Source of the DNA: an uncultured Lachnospiraceae bacterium
GTDB lineage: Bacteria; Bacillota; Clostridia; Lachnospirales; Lachnospiraceae
DNA length: 24,602 nt
Direction of reading: 5' to 3'
Assembly: GCA_958402795.1 (NCBI GenBank)
Contig: CATXUX010000045.1
Location: 1-24,602 of the forward strand
The position numbers and the translations under genes are program-made. Position 1 is the first letter of the stretch, and every line of letters begins with the position of its first letter. This document shows positions 8,345 to 17,198 of the stretch, one piece after another. The notes under the pieces were generated by a model, which searched no databases, had not been told where the DNA came from, and was given only the letters and a program-made list of their open reading frames with translations.

Positions 8345-9427
8345 ATGAGTAGAGTATTTAATTTTTCGGCGGGTCCGGCGGTCCTGCCGGAAGAAGTGCT
8401 GAAAGAGGCGGCGGAGGAAATGCTGGATTATCAGGGGACGGGAATGTCCGTTATGGAGATGAGCCACCGTTCCAAGGCATTTGAGGGAATCATTACGTCA
8501 GCGGAGGCAGATCTTCGGGAACTGATGGGAATCCCGGACAATTATAAGGTGTTATTTCTGCAGGGCGGTGCGTCGCAGCAGTTTGCAGCGATTCCGATGA
8601 ACCTGATGAAGAACCGTGTGGCGGATTACATCATCACCGGACAGTGGGCGAAAAAAGCAGCGGCTGAGGCAGAAAAGTATGGAAAGGTAAACCGGATCGC
8701 CTCCTCGGAAGACAAGACGTATTCTTACATTCCTGACTGCTCGGACCTTCCGGTTTCTGAGGATGCGGATTACGTATATATCTGCGAGAATAATACGATC
8801 TACGGCACAAAGTATAAACAGCTTCCGAATACAAAAGGCAAGGAACTTGTCGCGGACGTATCCTCCTGCTTTCTGTCAGAACCGGTCGATGTGACGAAAT
8901 ATGGTCTGATCTACGGCGGAGTACAGAAAAATATCGGACCGGCAGGAACCGTGATCGTGATCATCCGGGAAGACCTGATTCGCGACGATGTTCTTCCGGG
9001 AACACCGACTATGCTGAAATATAAAACACAGGCAGACGCAAACTCCCTGTACAATACCCCTCCGGCATACGGGATCTACATCTGCGGAAAGGTATTCAAG
9101 TGGCTGAAGAAGATGGGCGGTCTTGAAGTGATGAAAGAACGCAATGAGAAAAAAGCGAAGCTGCTGTACGATTATCTTGACCAGAGCAGTCTCTTCAAGG
9201 GCACGGTAGTAAAGGAAGACCGCTCTTTGATGAATGTGCCGTTTGTTACCGGAGATAAAGAACTGGATGCAAAGTTCGTGAAAGAGGCAAAAGAAGTAGG
9301 ACTTGAGAACTTAAAGGGGCATAGAACCGTCGGCGGTATGCGTGCAAGTATTTATAATGCGATGCCGTATGAGGGCGTAGAAGCTCTGGTTGCATTCATG
9401 AAAAAGTTTGAAGAGGAGAATCGGTAG
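8345..9427 (+). CDS. serC: Phosphoserine aminotransferase
   Basis: SerC transfers an amino group from glutamate to 3-phosphohydroxypyruvate to form phosphoserine (pyridoxal phosphate enzyme, cytoplasm). The product has 360 residues, the usual size. It opens with the characteristic FNFSAGPAVLPEEVL and has the FLQGGASQQFA cofactor-phosphate motif. Lys195 in GGVQKNIGPAG is the expected Schiff-base lysine. The C-terminus carries the GHRTVGGMRASIYNAMP signature. ATG 8345 is preferred because AGGAGG at 8330-8335 is nine bases upstream; the in-frame ATG at 8336 touches that site. serA follows with one base between stop and start, which strongly suggests translational coupling of consecutive pathway enzymes. 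Confidence 0.96.
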   Translation: MSRVFNFSAGPAVLPEEVLKEAAEEMLDYQGTGMSVMEMSHRSKAFEGIITSAEADLRELMGIPDNYKVLFLQGGASQQFAAIPMNLMKNRVADYIITGQWAKKAAAEAEKYGKVNRIASSEDKTYSYIPDCSDLPVSEDADYVYICENNTIYGTKYKQLPNTKGKELVADVSSCFLSEPVDVTKYGLIYGGVQKNIGPAGTVIVIIREDLIRDDVLPGTPTMLKYKTQADANSLYNTPPAYGIYICGKVFKWLKKMGGLEVMKERNEKKAKLLYDYLDQSSLFKGTVVKEDRSLMNVPFVTGDKELDAKFVKEAKEVGLENLKGHRTVGGMRASIYNAMPYEGVEALVAFMKKFEEENR

Positions 9428-9428
9428 A

Positions 9429-10592
9429 ATGTATAAATATCAATGTTTAAATCCGATCGCGCAGACCGGTCTGGAACTCTTTGATGAGAATTATGAAAAG
9501 ACAGAAAACGGCAGCGAGGCGGATGCGATCCTGGTGCGCAGCGCAGCAATGCATGAGATGAAGCTCGGCGCAGGTGTAAAGGCGGTTGCCCGTGCCGGAG
9601 CAGGCGTCAATAACATCCCGCTGGAGAAATGTGCAGAACAGGGAATCGTCGTATTTAACACACCGGGCGCAAATGCAAACGGTGTAAAGGAACTGGTAGT
9701 GGCAGGCATGCTCCTTGCGGCGCGTGACATTATCGGCGGTATCAACTGGGTACAGGAGCATGAGGAAGACGGCGACATTGCCAAGGCGGCTGAAAAGGCG
9801 AAAAAGCAGTTTGCCGGAACAGAGCTGCTGGGAAAGAAGCTGGGTGTGATCGGACTGGGAGCAATCGGCGTACAGGTTGCGAACACGGCGGTTCATCTGG
9901 GAATGGAAGTATACGGATACGATCCGTTTGTTTCCGTAGATTCCGCATGGAAACTGTCCCGCAATATTCATCACGCCAAGACGGTAGATGAATTATATAA
10001 AGAGTGTGATTACATCACGATTCATGTACCGGCGATGGAAAGTACAAAAGGTATGATCGACCGGCACGCGATCAGTCTGATGAAGAAAAACGTCGTGATC
10101 CTGAACTTTGCAAGGGATGTTCTTGTGGACAGTGAGGCAATCGTAGACGCGCTGGTAGCGGGGAAGGTAAAACGATATGTAACAGATTTTGCTACGCCGG
10201 AGGTCGCAGGAGTGAAGGGTGCGATTGTAATCCCGCATCTGGGAGCGTCCACGGAGGAATCCGAGGAGAACTGTGCGGTCATGGCAGTTCAGGAACTGCG
10301 TGATTATCTGGAAAATGGAAATATCACCCATTCTGTGAACTATCCGGACTGCAGTATGGGAATTAAGGAAACGCAGTGCCGCGTTACTGTGCTTCACCGT
10401 AACATACCGAATATGCTCGGTCAGTTTACTTCGCTGCTTGCAGGTGAAAATCTGAACATCGATCTTATGACCAATAAGAGCCGGAAAGAATATGCATATA
10501 CCATGATGGACGTTGATGCAGATGTAACCGCTGTAATTGAAGAGAAGCTCTCTGCAATCGACGGCGTACTGAAAGTGCGGGTGATCCGGTAG
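9429..10592 (+). CDS. serA: D-3-phosphoglycerate dehydrogenase, short form with ACT domain
   Basis: SerA oxidises 3-phosphoglycerate to 3-phosphohydroxypyruvate with NAD, the first step of serine synthesis. The 387-residue protein has a Rossmann motif GLGAIG at 142-147 and the catalytic trio Arg229 (NFARD), Glu258 (TPEVAG) and His270 (PHLGAST). A C-terminal ACT domain at about 317-387 is the kind of domain that often senses serine. It is shorter than the 500-residue class. ATG 9429 is one base after the serC stop, with GAGGAG at 9413-9418 inside the end of serC. An in-frame upstream ATG at 9408 would sit in serC and lacks support. A terminator-like hairpin follows. The phosphatase serB is not in the window. 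Confidence 0.95.
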   Translation: MYKYQCLNPIAQTGLELFDENYEKTENGSEADAILVRSAAMHEMKLGAGVKAVARAGAGVNNIPLEKCAEQGIVVFNTPGANANGVKELVVAGMLLAARDIIGGINWVQEHEEDGDIAKAAEKAKKQFAGTELLGKKLGVIGLGAIGVQVANTAVHLGMEVYGYDPFVSVDSAWKLSRNIHHAKTVDELYKECDYITIHVPAMESTKGMIDRHAISLMKKNVVILNFARDVLVDSEAIVDALVAGKVKRYVTDFATPEVAGVKGAIVIPHLGASTEESEENCAVMAVQELRDYLENGNITHSVNYPDCSMGIKETQCRVTVLHRNIPNMLGQFTSLLAGENLNIDLMTNKSRKEYAYTMMDVDADVTAVIEEKLSAIDGVLKVRVIR

Positions 10593-10630
10593 ACCGGGAA
10601 GATTATGCCGGAATCAGGCTGATCAATAAA

Positions 10631-10674
10631 GCCGCAGGAGATTGAGATGAAAGAAGTTTCCTGCGGCATATTTA
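10631..10674 (+). terminator. Terminator-like hairpin after serA
   Basis: GCCGCAGGA (10631-10639) pairs perfectly with TCCTGCGGC (10659-10667), followed by ATATTTATTT. The 19-base loop is long and the T-run is interrupted, so efficiency is uncertain, but the position 38 bases after the serA stop fits an operon end. Confidence 0.65.
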
Positions 10675-10700
10675 TTTCAGGTGTTCCTATCCAAAAACGG

Positions 10701-10729
10701 TTGACAACGACTGTATAATTGTATACAAT
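10701..10729 (+). promoter_or_regulatory. Strong sigma-A promoter of the gntR-icd operon
   Basis: A perfect -35 TTGACA (10701-10706) and the -10 box TACAAT (10724-10729, 5 of 6) are separated by exactly 17 bases, 44 bases ahead of the regulator start codon. The -10 box lies inside a 24-bp palindrome. Confidence 0.8.
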
Positions 10730-10735
10730 TATACA
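10712..10735. promoter_or_regulatory. Perfect 24-bp palindrome, likely GntR/FCD operator
   Basis: Bases 10712-10735 equal their own reverse complement, with core ATTGTATACAAT at 10718-10729. GntR proteins of the FadR/FCD branch generally bind short palindromes with GT...AC half sites, which this core fits. It covers the -10 box and reaches the expected transcription start, so binding should repress the downstream operon. Binding by the adjacent regulator is inference. Confidence 0.75.
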
Positions 10736-10773
10736 CGGATAAAAGAACGAACGATCAATGGGAGGCAGGGAAG

Positions 10774-11460
10774 ATGGACGAGTATCAGGACGTTTCCCTG
10801 AGCGGCCGTGTATTTCAGAAGATCCGCGACGGTATTTTGAGCGGAAAGTACAAAGAACACGATGAACTCAGGGAAAATACGATCGGAAAAGAACTCGGAG
10901 TAAGCCGTACCCCTGTGCGCGAGGCACTCCGCCAGCTGGAGCTGGAGGGACTGGTGACGATCATCCCGAACAAGGGCGCATACGTTACCGGGATTTCCAT
11001 GAAGGATGTACAGGATATTTATGCAGTCCGTTCCCTTCTGGAGGGATTATGCGCAAGGTGGGCGACCGAGAATATCACCGAAGAGCAGATGGACGAGCTG
11101 GATGAGATTATCCTGCTTTCTGAATTCCATATGAAAAAGACAGGGAGATATAATGCCGATCAGGTTACGGCGATGGACGGAAGGTTTCATGCAGTGCTGT
11201 ATGAGGCGTCCGGAAGCAGGATTTTGTCGCGTGTCCTGACGGATTATCATAAATATGTGCGGATGGCGCGGAAAACCTCGGTGATCTCCGAGGAACGGGC
11301 GCGCAAGTCCATCCGTGAACACAAGCAGATTTTGCGGGCAATCCGGGATAAGGATGCGGATCTGGCAGAGCAGCTTGCCAATGAACACATCATGCATGCG
11401 ATGCAGAATCTGAAACGCCAGGGTTATGGCGAAGGAACTGATAACGGGATTTCAAAGTAA
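10774..11460 (+). CDS. GntR-family (FadR/FCD) transcriptional regulator
   Basis: This is a 228-residue DNA-binding regulator. Residues 10-72 form the GntR winged helix, with the recognition region LGVSRTPVREALRQLELEGLV (41-61). Residues 78-208 form an FCD effector domain with the metal-ligand pattern Asp135, His139, His183 and His205. FCD regulators usually sense small organic acids, and several respond to citrate-like or sugar-acid ligands. The ATG has GGGAGG upstream around 10760. Its promoter contains a perfect palindrome, so autorepression is likely. Isocitrate dehydrogenase starts 15 bases after its stop, so the two are almost certainly one transcript and icd is the obvious target. The ligand is unknown; citrate or isocitrate is a hypothesis from context. 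Confidence 0.9.
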   Translation: MDEYQDVSLSGRVFQKIRDGILSGKYKEHDELRENTIGKELGVSRTPVREALRQLELEGLVTIIPNKGAYVTGISMKDVQDIYAVRSLLEGLCARWATENITEEQMDELDEIILLSEFHMKKTGRYNADQVTAMDGRFHAVLYEASGSRILSRVLTDYHKYVRMARKTSVISEERARKSIREHKQILRAIRDKDADLAEQLANEHIMHAMQNLKRQGYGEGTDNGISK

Positions 11461-11475
11461 GTAGGAGGAAACAAC

Positions 11476-12672
11476 ATGGAAAAAATCAAAATGACAACCC
11501 CGCTTGTAGAAATGGACGGAGACGAGATGACCAGAATTCTCTGGAAGATGATCAAGGAACATCTGCTGGAGCCGTATATTGACCTGAATACGGAATACTA
11601 CGATCTCGGTCTGGAAAACCGGAATGCAACAGACGATCAGGTTACGATCGATTCTGCGAATGCGACGAAGAAATATAAAGTGGCCGTAAAATGTGCGACG
11701 ATCACACCGAATGCAGCGCGTATGGACGAGTATGATTTAAAAGAGATGTGGAAGAGTCCGAACGGAACGATCCGTGCAATTCTGGATGGAACGGTATTTC
11801 GCGCACCAATCGTGGTGAAAGGAATCGAACCCTGCGTGAAGAACTGGAAAAAACCGATCACGATCGCAAGACATGCATACGGAGACGTATACAAGGGATC
11901 CGAGATGAAAGTGCCGGGCGCCGGAAAAGTAGAACTCGTATACACCGGTACGGACGGCACGGAGATGAAGGAACTGGTTCATGAATTTGACGGACCGGGA
12001 ATCGTGCAGGGAATGCACAACATCAACAAGTCCATCGAAAGTTTTGCGAGAAGCTGCTTTAACTATGCACTTGATACAAAGCAGGATCTCTGGTTTGCAA
12101 CGAAAGATACGATTTCCAAGAAATATGACCATACGTTCAAGGACATTTTCCAGGAAATCTATGACAACGAATATGCGAAAAAGTTCGAGGAGGCCGGAAT
12201 CGTATACTTCTATACGCTGATTGACGATGCGGTTGCCCGCGTCATGAAATCAGAAGGCGGATATATCTGGGCATGCAAGAACTATGACGGTGATGTCATG
12301 AGTGATATGGTGTCCTCTGCGTTTGGATCTCTTGCAATGATGACTTCCGTGCTTGTATCATCGGACGGATATTATGAATATGAGGCGGCGCACGGAACGG
12401 TACAGCGTCATTACTACAAGCATCTGAAAGGCGAGGAGACGTCCACCAATTCTGTAGCGACGATTTTTGCTTGGACGGGTGCGCTCAGGAAGCGTGGTGA
12501 GCTGGACGGAAACAAGGAGCTTATGGAATTTGCAGACCGTCTGGAAAAGGCGACGATCGATACCATCGAGGCGGGTGAGATGACAAAGGACCTGGCGCTG
12601 ATCACAACGCTGGAGAACCCGACTGTCCTGAACAGCGAAGACTTCATTAAAGCGATTGCGTCAAGACTGTGA
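11476..12672 (+). CDS. icd: NADP-dependent isocitrate dehydrogenase, eukaryote-like dimeric type
   Basis: The enzyme converts isocitrate to 2-oxoglutarate and CO2, making NADPH; in anaerobes this mainly supplies glutamate precursors. The 398-residue protein starts KMTTPLVEMDGDEMTRILW, like the mitochondrial/cytosolic IDH family and unlike E. coli Icd. The substrate-binding block SPNGTIRAILDGTVFRAPI (94-112) contains Ser94, Arg100 and Arg109, with Arg132 further on. The metal-binding Asp residues lie in LIDDAVA and NYDGDVMSD, and the NADP region is AAHGTVQRHY. The ATG at 11476 follows TAGGAGG at about 11462-11468. It is the second gene of the gntR operon, and its transcript ends in the bidirectional hairpin shared with the ABC-F gene. 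NADP rather than NAD preference is by family resemblance. Confidence 0.94.
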   Translation: MEKIKMTTPLVEMDGDEMTRILWKMIKEHLLEPYIDLNTEYYDLGLENRNATDDQVTIDSANATKKYKVAVKCATITPNAARMDEYDLKEMWKSPNGTIRAILDGTVFRAPIVVKGIEPCVKNWKKPITIARHAYGDVYKGSEMKVPGAGKVELVYTGTDGTEMKELVHEFDGPGIVQGMHNINKSIESFARSCFNYALDTKQDLWFATKDTISKKYDHTFKDIFQEIYDNEYAKKFEEAGIVYFYTLIDDAVARVMKSEGGYIWACKNYDGDVMSDMVSSAFGSLAMMTSVLVSSDGYYEYEAAHGTVQRHYYKHLKGEETSTNSVATIFAWTGALRKRGELDGNKELMEFADRLEKATIDTIEAGEMTKDLALITTLENPTVLNSEDFIKAIASRL

Positions 12673-12748
12673 TCACAGGCACATCGTGATAAACGTATAC
12701 CGCAATACAAACGAATACAGCCATACATGAAAAATGGGAAGAACCGGG

Positions 12749-14719
<1,971 letters not shown>

Positions 14720-14737
14720 GAATGTCACCTCATTGCT

Positions 14738-14776
14738 ATGGTACACGGACTGCTCCGTGCTTCAAACATGTACCAT
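14738..14776. repeat. Nested inverted repeats in the ABC-F promoter/leader
   Basis: An outer ATGGTA (14738-14743) / TACCAT (14771-14776) encloses a perfect hairpin CACGGA-CTGC-TCCGTG (14744-14759). The inner hairpin would be in the 5' end of the ABC-F mRNA, just ahead of its ribosome site. The outer right arm overlaps the expected transcription start, so this may be an operator, a leader structure, or both. Confidence 0.5.
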
Positions 14777-14805
14777 ATTATAGCGTATTTCGCCCAAAAG
14801 TACAA
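14777..14805 (-). promoter_or_regulatory. Putative promoter of the ABC-F gene (minus strand)
   Basis: Reading the minus strand, a perfect TATAAT lies at 14782-14777. A weak -35, TTGTAC (3 of 6), lies at 14805-14800 with a 17-base spacer. It points away from rex. Confidence 0.5.
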
Positions 14806-14862
14806 CTGCGATTTCAGCGCTGCATTTTTATCGGGGTTATCTGTAAAAAGTTTGCCAAAAAA

Positions 14863-14891
14863 TTGACATTCGTCTGTTTATTATATATAAT
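14863..14891 (+). promoter_or_regulatory. Consensus sigma-A promoter of rex
   Basis: Perfect TTGACA (14863-14868) and perfect TATAAT (14886-14891) with a 17-base spacer, 31 bases ahead of the rex start. This is the closest to consensus in the window. I do not see the usual Rex site (TTGTTAA...TTAACAA) around it. Confidence 0.85.
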
Positions 14892-14922
14892 AGCAACAGA
14901 CAATATTGGGAGGGCGATACAA

Positions 14923-15567
14923 GTGGAGACAAAAGGAATATCAAAAGCGGTCATTAGCAGACTGCCAAGATATTATCGGTATCTGGGGGAACTGAATGCA
15001 GCGGGAATTGAGCGGATCTCTTCGAACGATCTGAGCAAGAAGATGAATGTTACGGCGTCACAGATCCGGCAGGATCTGAACAACTTTGGCGGGTTCGGCC
15101 AGCAGGGATATGGATACAATGTCAGGTATCTCCGCACAGAGATCGGTAAGATTCTGGGACTGGATAAAAGTCATCATATGATCATCATCGGTGCGGGTAA
15201 TCTCGGCCAGGCTTTGGCAAATTATGCGTCTTTTGAAAAAAATGGTTTCATCTTAACAGGTGTATTTGATATAAGGCCGGAAGTAGAAGGAAAGATCATC
15301 CGTGGGATTCCGGTTCGGCTGATGGATGACCTGGAGACCTTTCTGCAGGAAAACGACGTACAGATTGCTGCACTCACGATTCCGAAAACAGAAGCGACAA
15401 AAGTGGCAAACCGTCTGGTGGAAAATGGAATCCGGGCAATCTGGAATTTTGCGCATACCGATCTGAATCTTCCGGATGATGTGATCGTGGAGAGCGTACA
15501 TCTTTCGGACAGCCTGATGCAGTTGTCCTATAATATGACCTGCCATAAAGAAGAACAGAAAAAATAA
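14923..15567 (+). CDS. rex: Redox-sensing transcriptional repressor Rex
   Basis: Rex senses the NADH/NAD+ ratio and represses fermentation and respiration genes until NADH rises. The 214-residue protein has an N-terminal winged helix beginning KGISKAVISRLPRYYRYL, followed by VTASQIRQDLNNFGGFGQQGYGY across about 43-65. The C-terminal Rossmann domain has GAGNLG at 90-95 and a domain-swapping helix at the end. I choose GTG 14923, nine bases after GGGAGG (14908-14913), because it gives the normal family start. The frame stays open upstream to 14722, but those residues do not resemble Rex and lie in the promoter. It is the first gene of a run with nnr, alr and mazF. Confidence 0.95.
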   Translation: METKGISKAVISRLPRYYRYLGELNAAGIERISSNDLSKKMNVTASQIRQDLNNFGGFGQQGYGYNVRYLRTEIGKILGLDKSHHMIIIGAGNLGQALANYASFEKNGFILTGVFDIRPEVEGKIIRGIPVRLMDDLETFLQENDVQIAALTIPKTEATKVANRLVENGIRAIWNFAHTDLNLPDDVIVESVHLSDSLMQLSYNMTCHKEEQKK

Positions 15568-15571
15568 AGAG

Positions 15572-15606
15572 AACGTGTAGGAAGGAGTATGTCCTTTTTA
15601 CACGTT
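15572..15606 (+). other. 15-bp stem-loop between rex and nnr
   Basis: AACGTGTA-GG-AAGGA (15572-15586) pairs with TCCTT-TT-TACACGTT (15592-15606) as one continuous stem including two G-U pairs, with loop GTATG. No T-run follows (TATCGATTT), so it is a weak terminator at best. It may act as an attenuator, processing site or stability element. Confidence 0.6.
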
Positions 15607-15660
15607 TATCGATTTATAGAACCGGAAGGTTCAGGTAAGGAAGGGGGAGATTTACTATGA
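15589..15660 (+). CDS. Possible 23-codon leader ORF overlapping the nnr start
   Basis: An ATG in the hairpin loop at 15589 opens a 23-codon frame (MSFLHVYRFIEPEGSGKEGG followed by DLL). Its TGA at 15658-15660 overlaps the nnr ATG in an ATGA junction, the arrangement used for translational coupling. AAGGAG precedes the ATG but with only one base of spacing, which is poor for initiation, and nnr has its own good ribosome site. It resembles no family known to me. Chance is quite possible. Confidence 0.2.
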   Translation: MSFLHVYRFIEPEGSGKEGGDLL

Positions 15661-17198
15661 GATATCTGCCAAATGGAAACTGGATGCAGAAGGCAGATGC
15701 GCACACCATTCAGGAGATCGGGATTCCGTCACTGGTTCTGATGGAACGCGCCGCGCTGCAGACAGTAGAAACAATGGAACGGGAAGGCATGGATCTGCAA
15801 AAAGCACTTATCGTGGCAGGAGCCGGCAATAACGGCGGGGATGGTTTTGCAGTTGCAAGGCTTCTGTATCAGAAAGGGTATGAGGTGACGGCAGTGTTTG
15901 CCGGGAACGAGAAATCCATGAGCGAGGAATGCCGGGTGCAGAAGCGGATCGCTGAAAATCTGGGGATCGAGACGATCACGGAATTACCGGATGAAGAATA
16001 TACTGTTATCATAGACGCTTTATTCGGCGTCGGATTATGCAGGGAAATAACCGGTTCCTATGCGGAAGTAATCCGGTGGATGAACCAGAAAGCGGCGTGG
16101 AAAGTCGCGGTCGATATTCCGTCCGGTATCAGTGCGGCAACAGGTCAGGTACTTGGAATTGCATTCCAGGCAGATCTGACGGTTTCTTTTCAGTGTGAAA
16201 AGCTGGGAACCGTCCTGTATCCGGGGCGGGAGTACGCCGGGAAGACAGTTGCAGCAGAGATCGGGATCGATACCGGATTCTATGAAAGGATACCGGAAAT
16301 CTGTTATACGCTGGACCGGGAAGATCTGCCGGGACGCCTTCCGGTAAGAAAGGCAGATTCCCACAAGGGAACCTACGGAAAAGTGTTGATGATTACGGGG
16401 AGCAAAGGAATGGCAGGAGCGGCGTACCTGAGCGCGAAGGCGGCCTATACAGGCGGCGCGGGACTGGTACAGATCTACACCCATGAACAGAACCGGACCA
16501 TTTTGCAGCAGCTTTTGCCGGAGGCGGTCATCTCCACATACGAGGCCTATTCCGGACAGCAGTTAAAAGCCTTGCTGGAATGGGCGGATGTGGTCTGCAT
16601 CGGCTGCGGACTCGGGCAATCGGACATTTCTGCTTCTCTCTTGCGGGAAACGCTGGCTTTCGGAACCACTCCCTGTGTGATTGATGCAGACGGACTGAAT
16701 CTGCTGGCACAGTGTAAGGAAGTGCTGCAGCAGAATCCGAAGCGTGAAATCATACTGACGCCGCATATGAAAGAAATGTCCGGACTGTTGGGGTGTTCGG
16801 TACAGGAACTGGCGAAAGAACGTTTCGGAAAGTTAAAAGAGTTTACCGGGCAATATCCGGTGATTTGTGCGCTGAAAGATTCCAGAACGGTCGTAGCCGG
16901 GCGAGGCGAGCGGTATTTTGTAAATACTGCGGGAAATCAGGCGATGGCAAAGGCCGGATCCGGCGACGTGCTTGCAGGGGTGGTCACTGCGCTTCTGGCA
17001 CAGCATATGAATGCGTATGATGCAGCCGTGACCGGGGTATACCTGCATGCATGCGGAGGAGATGAAGCGCAGAAGATGTGCGGAAGTTACAGCGTTCTGG
17101 CAGAAGACCTGATCCGGGGAATCGGAAAATGCCTGAAAGATACAGAATGCGGCCAGCATACAGAGATGACGGGGGAAAAACGGAGGACAGAGAAATGA
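15657..17198 (+). CDS. nnr: Bifunctional NAD(P)HX epimerase / ADP-dependent NAD(P)HX dehydratase
   Basis: This metabolite-repair enzyme restores damaged, hydrated NADH and NADPH. The N-terminal YjeF-type half (about 1-215) epimerises the R and S forms of NAD(P)HX. It shows VAGAGNNGGDGFAVARLL (53-70) and IDALFGVGL...VDIPSGISAATGQV. The C-terminal ribokinase-like half (about 225-500) dehydrates S-NAD(P)HX using ADP. It has the SHKGTYGKVLMITGSKGMAGA start and the catalytic NQAMAKAGSGDVLAGV, with Asp437. At 513 residues the fusion has its usual length. ATG 15657 has AGGGGGAGA about eight bases upstream. Its stop overlaps the alr start (ATGA), so the two are coupled. The position after rex links it to NADH status. 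Confidence 0.95.
   Translation: MRYLPNGNWMQKADAHTIQEIGIPSLVLMERAALQTVETMEREGMDLQKALIVAGAGNNGGDGFAVARLLYQKGYEVTAVFAGNEKSMSEECRVQKRIAENLGIETITELPDEEYTVIIDALFGVGLCREITGSYAEVIRWMNQKAAWKVAVDIPSGISAATGQVLGIAFQADLTVSFQCEKLGTVLYPGREYAGKTVAAEIGIDTGFYERIPEICYTLDREDLPGRLPVRKADSHKGTYGKVLMITGSKGMAGAAYLSAKAAYTGGAGLVQIYTHEQNRTILQQLLPEAVISTYEAYSGQQLKALLEWADVVCIGCGLGQSDISASLLRETLAFGTTPCVIDADGLNLLAQCKEVLQQNPKREIILTPHMKEMSGLLGCSVQELAKERFGKLKEFTGQYPVICALKDSRTVVAGRGERYFVNTAGNQAMAKAGSGDVLAGVVTALLAQHMNAYDAAVTGVYLHACGGDEAQKMCGSYSVLAEDLIRGIGKCLKDTECGQHTEMTGEKRRTEK

Noticed and set aside
7487..8467. 326-codon minus-strand open frame across ilvB and serC
   Set aside because: It overlaps the functional ilvB-serC junction in antisense and shows no family motif.
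14722..14922. N-terminal extension of rex by 67 residues
   Set aside because: The extension spans both divergent promoters, does not resemble Rex, and the GTG at 14923 has the correct ribosome site.
17078..17194. N-terminal extension of alr inside nnr
   Set aside because: The extra 39 residues are Arg-rich out-of-frame nnr sequence. The ATGA junction at 17195 with GGAGG is the better start.
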